Origin: Burkholderiaceae bacterium
GTDB taxonomy: Bacteria; Pseudomonadota; Gammaproteobacteria; Burkholderiales; Burkholderiaceae_C
Assembly (NCBI GenBank): GCA_025458585.1
Contig: JALOSD010000133.1
Span: 1 to 5,117 of the forward strand
DNA length: 5,117 nucleotides
Reading direction: 5' to 3'
A model generated the notes under the pieces. The model was not told where the DNA came from, made no database searches, and saw nothing but the letters and a program-made list of their open reading frames with translations. Positions within the stretch are counted from its first letter, which is position 1, and every line of letters starts with the position of its first letter. The position numbers and the translations under genes are program-made. Below are positions 4,188 to 5,117 of the stretch, piece after piece.

Positions 4188-5117
4188 TTGCGACATTCCG
4201 CAGCCATCGCGGCAGCATGCGCCGCCATCGTATCGACCTGGACGGTCACGGTCGTCCAGGCGGCACCGCCCAAGCCCGTGTATCAGGCGCAGGTGCTGCG
4301 CACGAGCTACGGCATCCCGCACATCCAGGCCACCGACTGGGGCAGCCTGGGCTACGGCTACGGCTACGCCTTCGCGCAGGACAACGTGTGCGTGCTCGCG
4401 CGCGAGGTGCTCGCCGCCGGCGGCACGCAGGCGCGGTACTTTGGTGCCGGGGCCAACAGTGCGACGCTGTTCTCGGACTGGGTCTACCGCATGGTCAACT
4501 CGCCGGCACGCGTGGACGCCGCCTGGATACGGCTGGACGCCGACACGCGCGAGCTGCTGACGGGCTACGCGGCCGGCTACAACCGCTACCTGCGCGACAC
4601 GGGCGCCGCCGCACTGCCGGCCGACTGCCGCAACCAGGCGTGGGTGCAGCCGATCAGCGGAACCGATGCGCTGAAGGTGCTGCGCAAGCTGCTGGTGCGG
4701 GCCGGCACGGGCCAGTTCGTCGCCGGGCTGGTGGCCGCGCAGCCGCCGCAAGCCGTGGCCGCCGCCGACGGCGCGCAGGACGCCGCCGCGCCCGTCGACG
4801 TCACCGCCACTGCCGCGGTCACGATCGACCCCGCCGAGCTGCCCGACTTCAGCCCCGAGCGCTTCGGCAGCAATGCCGTCGCGCTGGGCGGTGACCTGAC
4901 CGGCGGCGCCGGCGCGCTGCTCGGCAACCCGCACTTTCCGTGGGTCGGCATCGAGCGCTTCTACGCCGTGCACCTGACGATCCCCGGCCGCTACGACGCG
5001 ATGGGCGCGTCAATCTATGGCTTCCCGCTCGTCAACATCGGCTTCAACCGCCACGTCGCCTGGAGTCACACGGTCTCGACGGGGCGCCGCTTCGTGCTGC
5101 GCGAGCTCACGCTGGTG
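4188..5117 (+). CDS. Secreted penicillin acylase-family Ntn hydrolase, PvdQ/AHL-acylase-like (3' end outside window)
   Basis: The first 310 residues are visible; members usually have 750-850. These periplasmic enzymes hydrolyse amide bonds of long-chain N-acyl substrates: acyl-homoserine lactones (quorum quenching), pyoverdine precursors (PvdQ) or lipopeptides (aculeacin acylase). Residues 1-25 form a Sec signal peptide (RHS, an Ala-rich hydrophobic core, cleavage near VQA). The alpha chain holds LRTSYGIPHIQA (37-48) and GYGYAFAQDNVCVL (57-70). Autoproteolysis is expected at Gly227-Ser228, freeing nucleophile Ser228 of SNAVALG (codon 4869-4871). His249 in NPHFPW and Val296 in WSHTV match PvdQ beta His23 and Val70, and MGASIYGFPLVNIGFNRHVAW is nearly PvdQ-like. 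The catalytic Asn (PvdQ beta Asn269) lies beyond the window. The stretch at 184-214 before the cleavage site is Ala-rich and may be the excised linker. The TTG start is fixed by AGGAG at 4177. Substrate is not certain. Confidence 0.92.
   Translation, partial: MRHSAAIAAACAAIVSTWTVTVVQAAPPKPVYQAQVLRTSYGIPHIQATDWGSLGYGYGYAFAQDNVCVLAREVLAAGGTQARYFGAGANSATLFSDWVYRMVNSPARVDAAWIRLDADTRELLTGYAAGYNRYLRDTGAAALPADCRNQAWVQPISGTDALKVLRKLLVRAGTGQFVAGLVAAQPPQAVAAADGAQDAAAPVDVTATAAVTIDPAELPDFSPERFGSNAVALGGDLTGGAGALLGNPHFPWVGIERFYAVHLTIPGRYDAMGASIYGFPLVNIGFNRHVAWSHTVSTGRRFVLRELTLV

Noticed and set aside
3842..4894. Plus-strand open frame of 350 codons over the intergenic region and the acylase
   Set aside because: It is out of frame with the acylase, which has family motifs and a signal peptide in the frame from 4188.

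Overview
The window is very GC-rich, with the strong third-position G/C bias of a high-GC Betaproteobacterium. The gene types fit the Burkholderiales, especially the Rubrivivax/Methylibium/Leptothrix/Azohydromonas group. This placement rests on codon use, an RluA of proteobacterial type, a PvdQ-like acylase, an FNR-type box, and an intergenic palindromic element that looks like a dispersed repeat I recall from this order. No database search was possible.

Layout from left to right: (1) the C-terminal part of an RluA-type RNA pseudouridine synthase (+, cut by the window start); (2) a Tat-exported intradiol ring-cleavage dioxygenase-like protein (+); (3) a membrane-anchored conserved hypothetical (-), whose stop codon directly abuts that of the dioxygenase; (4) a short-chain dehydrogenase/reductase (+), divergent from gene 3 across a 74-base spacer with promoter-like sequences; (5) a palindromic repeat element of about 104 bases with 7-base terminal inverted repeats; (6) an enoyl-CoA hydratase/isomerase-family protein (+); (7) a 52-residue single-pass membrane protein (-) with a strong ribosome binding site; (8) a regulatory spacer of about 336 bases with a near-perfect FNR/ANR-type palindrome; (9) the start of a secreted PvdQ/AHL-acylase-type Ntn hydrolase (+, cut by the window end) that begins at TTG.

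The genes do not form one obvious operon. The convergent and divergent arrangement suggests mostly separate transcription units: RNA modification, exported aromatic or quinone-type chemistry, NADPH-dependent carbonyl reduction, CoA-thioester metabolism, a small membrane protein possibly under oxygen control, and an acylase of the family that degrades acyl-homoserine lactones or matures siderophores. I see no CRISPR array, tRNA, rRNA, insertion sequence or prophage gene. I do not find a clearly new multi-gene system. The most interesting items are the palindromic repeat element, the oxygen-sensor-type operator next to the tiny membrane protein, the two promoters that appear to give leaderless mRNAs, and the acylase with its TTG start.
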